A stretch of 64,000 nucleotides of DNA, taken from Curtobacterium flaccumfaciens (GTDB lineage: Bacteria; Actinomycetota; Actinomycetes; Actinomycetales; Microbacteriaceae). The notes under the pieces are model-generated. The model made no database searches and was not told where the DNA came from. It saw nothing but the letters and a program-made list of their open reading frames with translations. The position numbers and the translations under genes are program-made. The DNA is taken from positions 682,001-746,000 of the forward strand of contig CP121450.1 in assembly GCA_029689965.1 (NCBI GenBank), read 5' to 3'. Shown piece after piece: positions 30,479-39,167 of this stretch (positions are counted from its first letter, which is position 1; each line of letters begins with the position of its first letter).

Positions 30479-31402
30479 CCACGCAGCCAGCGCCGTCGAT
30501 CATCGGCATCTCGTCTAGGAACGAACGGAAGCAGCCGGTCCAGTGCCTCGCCCGACTGCAAGCCCGCAGCCTCCAGGAGCACGTCGAGCGGTGTTCCCTT
30601 CGCCAAGTGGTTGACGAGCCACGTTGAACGCATCCGACGGGCCTGCATGTGAACGCGCTGGCTGCTGCGTGTGACGAAATCCGAGATGAGGTTCGGGTTC
30701 CCACCCGCCTGGCCCGCACGGAACATCCAGCCCTCGCCGTCGACGAAATCGAATCGCTCCCGAAGCCCGACCTCCCATGCCTTATCGACGATCACGACTC
30801 GTGCGAGTCCATGCCGGACACGGACGGAGATTGCGTCACCGCTGATCGTGACGTCACCCGCGACGACGCTGCAGATCTCGCGACCTGCCAGCCCTGCTCC
30901 GATCCCCAGCGAGAGCAAACCGCGCGCGGAGGTTCGTCGCTCGGGTGATGGCTGCGCTGCCGCCCAGCTGAGGAGCGTGGCAAGCTTGCGTTCGGAATAC
31001 GGGCGGAGCGGTGAGGTCGGGCGGATCGGCATGACGAAGTCCGGTGCCCGCCCCTTGTCGGCCAAGAGCGACGGCGCCATGCTGCGCAGTTTCGACCGCA
31101 TCGTCGCTCTACCCGAGTTCGTGTACGTCAGGAGCGCCTCCGCAGTGAAGCGGTCGATGGTTGACGGCTGAAACAGCACGGTTGATTTCAGCGGGTATCC
31201 GACTTGCTCCACCGCCCATCGGGCGAGCTTCGCGGTGACGGGGTACAGCTGGCTTTTCCGAGTAAGCCGTGTGCGGCGAAGCCGCTCGGACGACCTCGCG
31301 AACGAAGTCGCCGATCCGCGCCCACAGTTCCGGCGGCATCAAGGGTGTGTATTCGTAGTGGTCGGTCACGCTCTTCGCATCTCGGCTTCCGCTCGTCGTC
31401 AT
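30472..31402 (-). CDS. Divergent tyrosine recombinase-like protein B (frameshift, active site degenerate)
   Basis: From ATG 31402 (MTTSGSRDAKSVTDHYEY). One base is missing near 31256-31262, linking HTAYSEK to QLYPVTAKLARWAVEQVGY. It aligns along its length with protein A: PELWARIGDFVREVV matches EADWAIVRDFVIACV, and GIGAGLAGREICSVV matches the box I region. The box I Arg is displaced (GLAGRE instead of GLRxxE). Box II keeps RRMRSTWLVNHL, and the end (LQSGEALDRLLPFVP) has no Tyr. It is therefore probably not a recombinase by itself and may be a partner or accessory subunit. Corrected length is about 310 residues. It is convergent with the DDE-like gene. Confidence 0.65.
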
Positions 31403-31412
31403 TTGTGGTTAC

Positions 31413-31423
31413 TGTAATCAGCA
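31413..31423. repeat. Inverted copy of TGCTGATWACA at the other side of the three-gene element
   Basis: TGTAATCAGCA is the complement of TGCTGATTACA and matches the arm TGCTGATAACA at 27502-27512 in 10 of 11 positions, in opposite orientation. It lies 11 bases outside the start of recombinase-like gene B. Confidence 0.5.
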
Positions 31424-31944
31424 TGAGCAAGCCCGGTCCAGCGGCTATCCGAATCGTCCGCATCGGCGGATCATCCATCGACATGCGATGGGTGCGTGGG
31501 ATGATCATCCCGCCGGGCTACCAGATCGACGTCGCCGACCTCGGAACCCGGGCCGAGGTATCCGTCGTCCGTGGCGACGAGGTCGTCGGTGGCACCGTCG
31601 ACCTTCGGACAGGCGAGCGTCAGGTTGAGACGACCGCTCCGAGCGGCTCTTCGGTCGTGCGCATAGCGATGGTGCTGCTCGACCTGCTCATCGTAGGACG
31701 CGGTGTGAACGGTGCAGATCAGACCTTCGGACGCCTTCGAGAAGTCGTGACCGTGTCTCCCGCACTCCCAGCGGGCTCAGTACTCCGTGCTTCGTCCGCT
31801 ATTCCGCTGCCTTCGAGGGCTTCGACCGTGAACCGCCCGACTTCCGTAACGGGGCTCGGGTCGGATACAGGTCGGCGTTCAGTCCGATTTCGAGCCGCGA
31901 GATCGTTGCGAGATCGGGCCAGGCGCGGCCGTGAAGAATCTTGA
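31423..31944 (+). CDS. Hypothetical protein, divergent from recombinase-like gene B
   Basis: Open frame from ATG 31423 (MSKPGPAAIRIVRIGGSSIDM), 173 codons. The first 110 residues look like real protein (IIPPGYQIDVADLGTRAEV, SVVRIAMVLLDLLIVG). The last 50, which overlap the minus-strand HTH gene, are Arg/Ser-rich and probably wrong, so a frame error near 31760-31800 is likely. No family is recognised. Confidence 0.35.
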   Translation: MSKPGPAAIRIVRIGGSSIDMRWVRGMIIPPGYQIDVADLGTRAEVSVVRGDEVVGGTVDLRTGERQVETTAPSGSSVVRIAMVLLDLLIVGRGVNGADQTFGRLREVVTVSPALPAGSVLRASSAIPLPSRASTVNRPTSVTGLGSDTGRRSVRFRAARSLRDRARRGREES

Positions 31945-32125
31945 GCAACGTCACGTGGTGAATACCCGCCTGGGCGGCAACATCGCGGAGCGTTCTGCCT
32001 TCCATCGCATCGTGGAGATTGAGGACGAACTGTCGGGCTACCTCCGCCGACGGATCCGCTGAGTGACGGTCTGGCCAGGGTGCAGGGGCGAGTTCCGCTG
32101 GGGTGGAGCGCGCGGTCCTTGCCAT
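31799..32125 (-). CDS. Helix-turn-helix (XRE-like) protein
   Basis: 108 residues from ATG 32125. An Ala/Pro-rich N-terminus leads into EVARQFVLNLHDAMEGRTLRD cut by a helix-turn-helix VAAQAGIHHVTLLKILHGRAWP, with the DLATISRLEIGLNADLYP helix typical of XRE/Cro domains at the end. A short basic tail follows. It is probably a regulator of nearby island genes; no partner toxin is apparent. Confidence 0.75.
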   Translation of the reverse strand: MARTARSTPAELAPAPWPDRHSADPSAEVARQFVLNLHDAMEGRTLRDVAAQAGIHHVTLLKILHGRAWPDLATISRLEIGLNADLYPTRAPLRKSGGSRSKPSKAAE

Positions 32126-32337
32126 GGCTCAAGGATACGAGGAGAGCGAGGATGGCGCCTCCGCGCGCGCCGACCACGCGTGCAACAACCCACTCGACAC
32201 GGCGCTGTGAGGGCGCTCAAGCACAACCTGGTGTGCCGGTGGCTGGCAAAGGCGAGTGCCAGACACCATCACGGTGGCGTTCCACGGGATGTTCTCGCGG
32301 TTCGTCGACATGCCGCAGTAGCGACTGTGTCGTTAGC

Positions 32338-32397
32338 GCTCGTCATTCAGGCGGTTGGCTCGTCACCCAGGTAGTCGGCTCGTCGTTCAAACGGTCG
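32338..32397. repeat. Three tandem 20-bp imperfect repeats
   Basis: Consensus GCTCGTCNYYCARRYNGTYG in three exact head-to-tail copies at 32338, 32358 and 32378. The regular 20-bp phasing suggests protein-binding iterons or a decayed minisatellite. Confidence 0.6.
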
Positions 32398-32703
32398 ACT
32401 CTCCCGGAAGGAGCAATCTTGCTAACGATTGTCTCGATGTCCATGAGGGTGGGAGGCCAGCAAGCGCTCGTGTTGCACATGGCCCGACCATCCGTGCGGG
32501 CGGCTGTTCAGATCGGGTGGCAAGCACCAGGGCGAGCGGGAGTGCGAGTTGCTCGAGGGTGAGCGTGCTTATGCCTCAATCGGCGATCGAAAATTCTCGC
32601 GTGGAGCTACGGAAGCGGCTCGGGAAGAGCGAGGACCTCGGCGAAAGTTAGGTGAGCCACTCAGTTAGTCGGTGACTTCGACTAGAATGCTGAGTACAAA
32701 CAG

Positions 32704-32751
32704 AGCCCCGATCGACTGGTCCGAGAGGCTCTCATACAGCAGATCGGGGCT
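32704..32751 (+). other. Long hairpin in the leader of the zinc-ribbon gene
   Basis: AGCCCCGATC (32704-32713) pairs with GATCGGGGCT (32742-32751). Inside lies a second small palindrome, GAGAGGCTCTC. It could be an RNA structure or the terminator of upstream transcripts. Confidence 0.4.
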
Positions 32752-32970
32752 GAGGTGTCTTGGAAGGACGTCCTCGACCTTAGGGGTTCCGTAACCCTTA
32801 CGCCAGTCGGCCACATGGTGGACAGGGGCGTGCATCTGCCTCCTCGGAGGAAGTCCACGGCGGTACTGCGTCCGATGGGCAGGGGCGGCCGCGTTTTCGC
32901 CAGCTTCTCGGCTCATCCGTGTCGGCATCACCGCGGCTCTTCCTCTCCTCAAGTGCCAAGGAGGCACATC

Positions 32971-33096
32971 TTGAAGAGCAACCCCCGTGGCTACACGGTT
33001 ACCTGCCCCCACTGCCGGACCAAGTTCCTCATCGGCGGTTACTCGCCGGGTGTGATCCGGTGCGGCAACTGCGGCCGGGCCTTCAACCTGCGGTAG
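32971..33096 (+). CDS. 41-residue zinc-ribbon protein
   Basis: Starts at TTG 32971 with a textbook Shine-Dalgarno (AAGGAGG, about 32958-32964) six bases upstream, which fixes the start. The whole protein is one zinc ribbon: VTCPHCRTKFLIGG then VIRCGNCGRAFNLR, two CxxC pairs 16 residues apart. A 12-bp hairpin terminator follows 8 bases after the stop, so it is a monocistronic mini-gene. Small ribbons of this kind can bind RNA or act as adaptors. It lies directly before the CHAT protease gene. Confidence 0.75.
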   Translation: MKSNPRGYTVTCPHCRTKFLIGGYSPGVIRCGNCGRAFNLR

Positions 33097-33104
33097 CGGC
33101 CTAC

Positions 33105-33134
33105 GGGGTGGTGCTCCTTCGCGAGCACCACCCC
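33105..33134 (+). terminator. Terminator after the zinc-ribbon gene
   Basis: GGGGTGGTGCTC and GAGCACCACCCC form a perfect 12-bp stem with loop CTTCGC. Confidence 0.85.
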
Positions 33135-33231
33135 ACAACTGAGGCTGGGCAGCGGAGCGCCGCCCGGCCTCGGGCCACTCAGCAGACGCGCGGCCCCATA
33201 GGCTCCGACCCTCAAAGAGTCAGGATGGACA

Positions 33232-34347
33232 TTGAGCAAGTCAGACGACGCAAGACGCAAGCTGGCTGAACTCGCAAAGAAGCGAGCGACGGTCGAGTCT
33301 GAGATTGGCAAGGCCGAGAAGCGGAAGGGTGACAAGGACGCGGAAGCCGCCTCGAAGGCAGTACGCGAGGCCTCGACAAAGAGCGATTCGTCCCGACGCA
33401 TGTATCTGCGGCAAGCGGAGACAGCGCGGAATGCCGCGGCAAGCGAGCAGAAGAAGCTCGCGGCGCTGGCATCGAAGCGCGCGGACCTCAGCAAGCAAGA
33501 GGCGACCGTCAACCGAGACCTCAACGGCGCGATTCAGCGAGAGAACGCCTCTGCCGTTCGTCAGGCGGACAAGGACCGCCGCGACGCAGAGGCCGCGCGC
33601 CGCGCGACTGAGCGTCAGCGGCAGCAGGACCGCCTCGAACAACAGCGTCATCAGGCAGCCGCTGCCGACCAGCTCGCCCGAACTGAGGGCCGCCTCGCTG
33701 CTCAGATCGTGGCAATGCGCGAACCGAAGGTTGAACCGCTCCGGATCCTCTACGGCACGGCAACACCAGACGGCGATCTCCGCGTCAACCAGGAGATCCG
33801 GCGAGTGGAAGCCGCGGTGCGCGCCGCCGTACACCGCGACCAGGTTTCCATCCGACACGCAGCCGACATCACCAGCGGTGATCTGCTGGACTACGTCACG
33901 TCGTTCCGTCCGCATGTCGTGCACTTCTCGGGCCACGCGAACGCCGATGAACTGTTCTTCGACGATGGGTCGTTGGAGGGCGCGCACCGAAGTGTCCCCA
34001 TCAGCGCCTTCATGGAAGCACTATCGGCTGCGGACGAGCCGCCGCAGTTGGTCGTCCTCAACGCCTGCGAGTCGGCTGAGAACCTGCAGCCGCTTCTCGC
34101 CGGAGTACCGATCGCAATCGGCATGAAAGCCGCTGTCGGCGACGCGGATGCGATCACGTTCGCCACCCGCTTCTACCGAGCAGTTGCGGACGGGCAATCA
34201 GTGCAAGGAGCCCTCGCGCTCGCAAGCGCTGACATGAAGATGAACGGCCTCGACGACTTTGACCTGCCCATCATCGTTGCCGCCGACGACATCGACCCGG
34301 CGTCACTACGCCTCGTGGTGAACGACACCTCAGAACAGGAGGCCTAG
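33232..34347 (+). CDS. Coiled-coil CHAT-domain protease (CHAT-1)
   Basis: 371 residues, TTG start with AGGATGG upstream. Residues 1-165 are a highly charged Lys/Arg/Glu/Ala coiled coil. Residues 170-370 form a caspase-like CHAT domain with the catalytic pair visible: His in VVHFSGHANADEL (about 235) and Cys in VVLNACESAEN (about 279), plus the late GDADAITFATRFYRAVADGQS typical of CHAT effectors. Such proteases are proposed or shown effectors in antiphage conflict systems, activated by a sensor. It is intact. A frameshifted paralogue with the same layout lies at 48731-49811. The gene has no obvious coupled partner except the zinc-ribbon gene upstream. Confidence 0.85.
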   Translation: MSKSDDARRKLAELAKKRATVESEIGKAEKRKGDKDAEAASKAVREASTKSDSSRRMYLRQAETARNAAASEQKKLAALASKRADLSKQEATVNRDLNGAIQRENASAVRQADKDRRDAEAARRATERQRQQDRLEQQRHQAAAADQLARTEGRLAAQIVAMREPKVEPLRILYGTATPDGDLRVNQEIRRVEAAVRAAVHRDQVSIRHAADITSGDLLDYVTSFRPHVVHFSGHANADELFFDDGSLEGAHRSVPISAFMEALSAADEPPQLVVLNACESAENLQPLLAGVPIAIGMKAAVGDADAITFATRFYRAVADGQSVQGALALASADMKMNGLDDFDLPIIVAADDIDPASLRLVVNDTSEQEA

Positions 34348-34591
34348 CCATAGAGCATCCCGTGATGAGGGTGCCACCCTAGGGCTCATCGTTGTGCAGT
34401 CCATCTTCAGCAGTGCATCGCCAGGGCGGTCCGTCATCAGGGTAGCGACTGGGCCCGAGTGACCTCGGCACGGGGACAGATGTGGTGGACATTGAACATC
34501 GGAGGAAGCATGGTTGCGACGACTAGCACGTGCGTTTCACGAAGGTGGGTCGGTTCGGGAACCCAACCCATTGCCGGCCTACGTCCCGGCC

Positions 34592-35095
34592 ATGCGTGAT
34601 ATCAGGATTTCGAAAGACAGGCGCTCGGCAATGAATGGTACTGAGTACGGAGACTGGCAGAGCGCGAGGATCTTTGTGCCGGACGGGCATCATCTTCGGC
34701 CCGCGAGGGACTCGTCTGGCGCCGTCAGAACCTTGCTGTTCGAGAACGACACGAACAAGATGGTCGGTCCCCCGGTAGCGCTCATCGATTCCTCAACCCA
34801 TGAGTCAAAGCACTCAGGCGGTGAACCACCCGCCATGAACAGCGACTCGACGCTGACCGGCCAGTTCCTCAGTGAGCTGCTCGCGGCCGCATTGATCGCT
34901 GCGGGTTCCACCGTCGTCGAAGTTGGCACACCTCTCTTCCTCGAGTGGTGGTCAGAGCGAGCATGGCCCGCCATCAAGCTCCGCTGGTCGAAGCGGCGCA
35001 GCGAGACGAGCGACACGGTCGACAGCGCAGAGGACTCCAATTTTGAGCGAGTAGCTGTCCGCGACGATGAGGTCGTGTCGAGCACCCCCAGCTAG
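34592..35095 (+). CDS. Hypothetical protein with one hydrophobic segment
   Basis: About 167 residues from ATG 34592 (MRDIRISKDRRSAMNG); 34514 and 34631 are alternative starts. A polar N-terminal half precedes a hydrophobic stretch LLAAALIAAGSTVVEVG that could cross the membrane. Then follows an aromatic/basic segment EWWSERAWPAIKLRW and an acidic tail. No family is recognised. The next open frame begins 11 bases on in the same direction. Confidence 0.5.
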   Translation: MRDIRISKDRRSAMNGTEYGDWQSARIFVPDGHHLRPARDSSGAVRTLLFENDTNKMVGPPVALIDSSTHESKHSGGEPPAMNSDSTLTGQFLSELLAAALIAAGSTVVEVGTPLFLEWWSERAWPAIKLRWSKRRSETSDTVDSAEDSNFERVAVRDDEVVSSTPS

Positions 35096-35106
35096 CGGCG
35101 ACGTCC

Positions 35107-35460
35107 ATGACCACTGCCGAAGCGCACGCGCGGCGAATCGCGATGCTCGCCGCATTGCGGTTCCTCGTCGAGCAGTGGCACGCACTGAGAGACGCCCAAA
35201 TCATCGGAGGCCCGGCGTCTGTGGAAGCAGGACGCCCGTACGAAGGGCTGACATCGGAACATATCGTCGCCGGCGTGCAAGCCATCCTGCAGAGTAGCCA
35301 GGCCCTCATCGATGAGGACACCGAGACGGCGCTTCAAGAGGCCCTCAGAGAACTATCCGCTGGTTCTGACTCGAGTCTGCTCCTTCTGCTGACGACCGGC
35401 GAGGAGAACAAAGGCAGTAGTCCGAAGCTGATGCCCAGTCCTGCCGTATGCCCCGCAATT
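35107..35460 (+). CDS. Hypothetical helical protein, 3' end uncertain
   Basis: From ATG 35107: AEAHARRIAMLAALRFLVEQ, EGLTSEHIVAGVQAILQSSQ and TETALQEALRELSAG, an all-helical, Ala/Leu-rich protein. After about residue 105 the sequence loses this character and the frame runs on into the next gene (stop 35613), so the true end is probably near 35400-35460 and hidden by an indel. No family is recognised. It is probably co-transcribed with the preceding gene. Confidence 0.45.
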
Positions 35461-35501
35461 TGGGATAATGTAGGTCGAACGACCAAGTTCGAGGGGGATC
35501 G

Positions 35502-36730
35502 ATGGCAAACGGGTTGTACACCGACTTCGAGGCGTACCGGATTCCGCGGGAGATGGAGGTGCACGAGGCGCTTCGTGACGGGCTCGTCGCGATCGACACA
35601 AACGTGCTGCTGAGCCTATATCGCTACAACGACTCGACCGTTGAGGACCTCCTCGAGTTGCTTCGGAAGCTCGGCGACCGGCTGTTCATACCCCATCAGG
35701 TCTTGCGGGAGTTCTGGCGGAACCGTCGCGTAGTGCTTGGCAATCCGGCCAGCTCCCGAGCCGAAGCGTTGAAGCTACTGGAGAAGAGCCGCTCGTCGTC
35801 TGTTTCGACCATTGAGCGGTGGGCGAAGCAGCTGGCACTACCCTCCAGGGAAACAGATGCGCTGTCGGTCGTCATTGACGACGCGTATGCAGAGGTGCGT
35901 AACCGTCTTGATGCCATCCGTCCCCGCGCGTCTCAGCGACGACGCCGACGGATGAGGATCGGGTTCTCCTCACGCTTGAGCAGATCCTCGATGGAAAAGT
36001 CGGTCAGGCCTTCGATGATGAGCGTCAGGAGCGCGAGACGACCGAGGGGAACCGACGGGTCGAGGAAGAGATCCCTCCCGGATACAAGGACAGCGACAAG
36101 CTCGATTCGGACAACCCCGAGCGTGCGGCCGGAGACTATCTCGTCTGGGCCCAACTCATCGACGAAGCGGCGAGACGACAATTGGACTTGGTGCTCGTCA
36201 CCGGTGATGTGAAAGAGGACTGGTGGGAGCGTGGCCCACTCGGCACCTTGATCGGACCTCGGAAGGAGTTGATCGCGGAGTTTCGGGAAAAGGCAGCCGG
36301 TCGCGTCCATCTCCTCGAACCCTCGGCGTTCCTCCGCGCGTCCGCCGCCCTTGACGTAGAGATCAACCCACTGTCGGTCGAGGATGTCGAACGGGTCCGC
36401 GACGAGACCGTCCCTGGACCGCCGAAGCGGTCCGTCAGGTGCTGCAGCGGCTCCAAGACGAAGAAGCTGGCACAAGCTGAGGTGATCATGGCGGCCGCCG
36501 ACGCCGGAGGGCGCGTCGAGCGCACCGACGTATATCGGATAACGGGGCGCACAGACGGCCGGATGCTGACCGGTTTCACCCGGCCGGTCGCTCGTGTTAC
36601 TAGGGAACTGCAAGTCGCCGGCGTTGTGCCCGAAGGTGTCCTGCCGTTGCTGTCGTCGTGGTACGAGCGCGGCGTACGCGCAACGCACTTCATCGTTCCC
36701 GAGGAAGTCGTCGAAATGGCATTGAGGTAG
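35502..36730 (+). CDS. PIN-like domain protein, DUF4935 type (frameshift)
   Basis: From ATG 35502 (ANGLYTDFEAYRIPREM) with a G-rich ribosome site. The N-terminal PIN-like signature is AIDTNVLLSLYRYN, followed by RLFIPHQVLREFWRN. One base is missing near 35920, after which the other frame reads DEDRVLLTLEQILDGKVGQ, and DYLVWAQLIDEA then LDLVLVTGDVKEDWW, the second acidic part of the PIN-like active site. The C-terminal region (KLAQAEVIMAAADAGGRVER) looks like a helical or winged-helix domain. Corrected length is about 410 residues. PIN-like proteins of this group are predicted RNases that often sit next to restriction-modification genes, as here. Confidence 0.75.
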
Positions 36731-37221
36731 AACTGCACACTTTGGCGTCGTCGTGAGTGGCGGCAACAGGCGACTGATTGCGCCGGACGTGGGGCGTGAT
36801 GGTCGATCTTGCTCTATGACTGCGCCAGTGCACCAGGATGGGCCTGTGGCGAGCCTCTCGCTAATCTGAGCGGTCAGATGTCGTTTCTCAGCGCAGATGA
36901 GACTTCTCTCGAAGTAGTTGAGACTGCTGCACCTGGAACCGGCGCTAACGAAAGCTTGCCGAAGCTCCGCAGGGCGACTCCGTCCCCGTCCTCTAGCAAG
37001 GCCTCGTTTCGCCTGGGGGCCGCGAACTTCGTCTCTAGCGGAGGCTCCAAGAGCGCCAAGCGCAACGAACGCGACTCACGAAGCTCGGCCGCGCCGACGC
37101 GCCATATCACAGGGCGAGTCGCCCCTGTGCGCGCGTGTTCCCCCTTCATGGACGAGGATGGGAGAGTTCGCGGCGTTCGAGCCGCATGTTCGTTGCTCAA
37201 CCGCAGGGGTGCCCATCCGTG
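36731..37221. other. Intergenic stretch before hsdM
   Basis: Open frames exist on both strands here but have no family-like sequence. I see no gene. It should hold the promoter of the hsd operon. Confidence 0.5.
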
Positions 37222-39167
37222 GTGAATCACGTCGCCTTCATCTGGAACATTGCCGAGTCGCTGCGCGGGCCGTTCAAGCCCTCTGATTACGGGTCCGTCG
37301 TTCTCCCGTTCACGGTGCTCCGCCGACTCGACGCCGTCCTGGCCGACACGAAGCCCGTTGTCCTCCAGACCGCAAAGGCGATCGTGTCACTCCCCGAGAT
37401 GCTGCAGACCGTCACGCTCACCGAAGCATCAGGTCACGAGTTCTACAACACTTCACCGTTCGACCTCGGGAAGCTCGTTGCTGACCCGCAGGACCTCCGC
37501 GCGAACCTTGCGTCGTACCTGGCCGGGTTCTCGCCGAACATACGGGACATCTTCGAACGGTTCGAGTTCGACAAGACCCTGAACAAGCTGGCCGAGAAGA
37601 ACAAGCTGTTCGCGGTCACGGAGAAGTTCGCCCAGGCTGACTTCCACCCCCGCACGGTCAGCAACATTCAGATGGGGCTCGTGTTCGAAGAGCTCATCCG
37701 GTTCGCGAACGAGAAGTCGAACGAGACTGCCGGCGACCACTACACGCCCCGTGAGGTGATCGCGCTGATGGTGCAGCTGCTGTTCGCTCTCGACGACGAC
37801 GCCCTCTCAAAGCCCGATGTGGTTCGGTCCATCTACGACCCGACCGCCGGGACCGGAGGGATGCTGTCCGTCGCGGACGAGTACCTGCGCAGAATGAATC
37901 CTGGGATTCAGCTTAGCCTCTACGGGCAGGACTACAACGACGCGTCGTACGCGATCTGCAAGGCCGACATGGTCATCAAGGGTCAGGACGTCGACAACAT
38001 CGCCCTCGGCGACACCCTCACTGAGGACGCTTTCGAGGACAAGAAGTTCGACTACGGCCTGTCGAACCCGCCGTTCGGCGTCGATTGGAAAGACCAGCGC
38101 GCCGCCGTCGACGACGAGCACGCCAAGCTCGGCTTCAACGGCCGGTTCGGCCCCGGCACCCCCGCCGTCAGCGACGGGGCCATGCTGTTCCTTCTGCACC
38201 TGGTATCGAAGATGCGCAAGCCCGAAGACGGCGGCTCGCGCATGGCAATTGTCCTCAACGGGTCGCCGCTGTTCTCCGGCGGCGCGGGCGGCGGCGAGTC
38301 AAACATCCGCAAGTGGCTGCTCGACAACGACCTCGTCGAAGCGATCATCGGACTGCCGAAGGACATGTTCTACAACACCGGCATCTCCACCTACATCTGG
38401 ATCCTCACGAACCGGAAGGACGGCGACCGCAAGGGCCGGGTGCAGCTGATCGACGGCCGCGAGATGTTCGTCAAGCTTCGCAAGGGACTCGGCTCCAAGC
38501 GCAATGAGCTTTCGCCGCAGAACATCGACACGATGGTCGAGCTGTACGCCAAATTTGCCGAGGGGAAGCACTCGAAAATCTTCCGCAACGAAGAACTCCT
38601 GTACCGCACCATCACCGTCGAGCGCCCCCTCAGACTCAACTGGCACGCCACTCCCGAGCGCGTCAACGCGGTCCTCGAAGCGAAGGCCGTTCAAAGCTGA
38701 GCGAGTTGGATGCCGGAGCGCTGCGTGCCGCGCTCGACCGGCTAGGCACCGACACGGTGTGGAGAAACCGCACGGCGTTCCATAAGGCTCTGAAGGATGC
38801 TGCGAAAGCCGAAGGGCTCGCCCTTTCCGCACCGTTGCTGAAAACCGTTACCACCGAGCTTGGCGAGCAGGACGATACCGCCGACATCTGCACCGACAGC
38901 AAGGGCAACCCGGAACCGGACGCGGCGCTCCGCGACACCGAGAACGTGCCATGGGACGAAGACGTCGACGCCTACGTCGCCCACGAGGTCCTCCCTTTCG
39001 CGCCCGAGGCTTGGCTCGATCACTCGAAGACTAAGGAAGGTGCGGAGATTCCCTTCACCCGCCACTTCTACCAGTACGTACCGCCGCGACCACTTGAACA
39101 AATCGACCGCGACCTCGAAGCCGTCATGGATGACCTTCGAGCGATGCTCGTCGAGGTCGAACGGTGA
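37222..39167 (+). CDS. hsdM: Type I restriction-modification system, methyltransferase subunit (frameshift)
   Basis: N6-adenine methyltransferase subunit of a type I RM complex. From GTG 37222 (NHVAFIWNIAESLRGPFKP): an N-terminal helical HsdM domain, the SAM-binding motif I DPTAGTGGML (about residue 208), and catalytic motif IV NPPF (about 283). A missing A at 38691-38695 splits off the C-terminal 150 residues. Joining the frames gives AVQKLSELDAGALRA and the typical CTDSKGNPEPD, LRDTENVP, FTRHFYQYVPPRPLEQI, which are part of HsdM and not a separate gene. Corrected length is about 648 residues. The stop overlaps hsdS. Confidence 0.93.

Larger units (their letters stand above)
32126..32970. 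other. Gene-poor stretch of 845 bases
   Basis: No convincing protein-coding gene is seen on either strand; the open frames here lack recognisable domains and look like shadows. It holds a three-copy 20-bp tandem repeat (32338-32397), a hairpin-forming segment (32704-32751) and the leader of the small zinc-ribbon gene. Confidence 0.5.

Noticed and set aside
31423-31440. Full-length 173-codon protein at 31423-31944 as a confident gene
   Set aside because: Its last third overlaps the better-supported HTH gene on the other strand and has shadow-like composition; kept only at low confidence.
32063-32660. Several open frames of 60-160 codons
   Set aside because: No hydrophobic core pattern or family resemblance; they overlap each other and the tandem repeat.
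36809-37230. Overlapping open frames on both strands before hsdM
   Set aside because: Neither has domain-like sequence, a good ribosome site or sensible composition.
38706-39167. Separate gene between hsdM and hsdS
   Set aside because: Its sequence is the conserved C-terminal part of HsdM, split off by one missing A near 38693.
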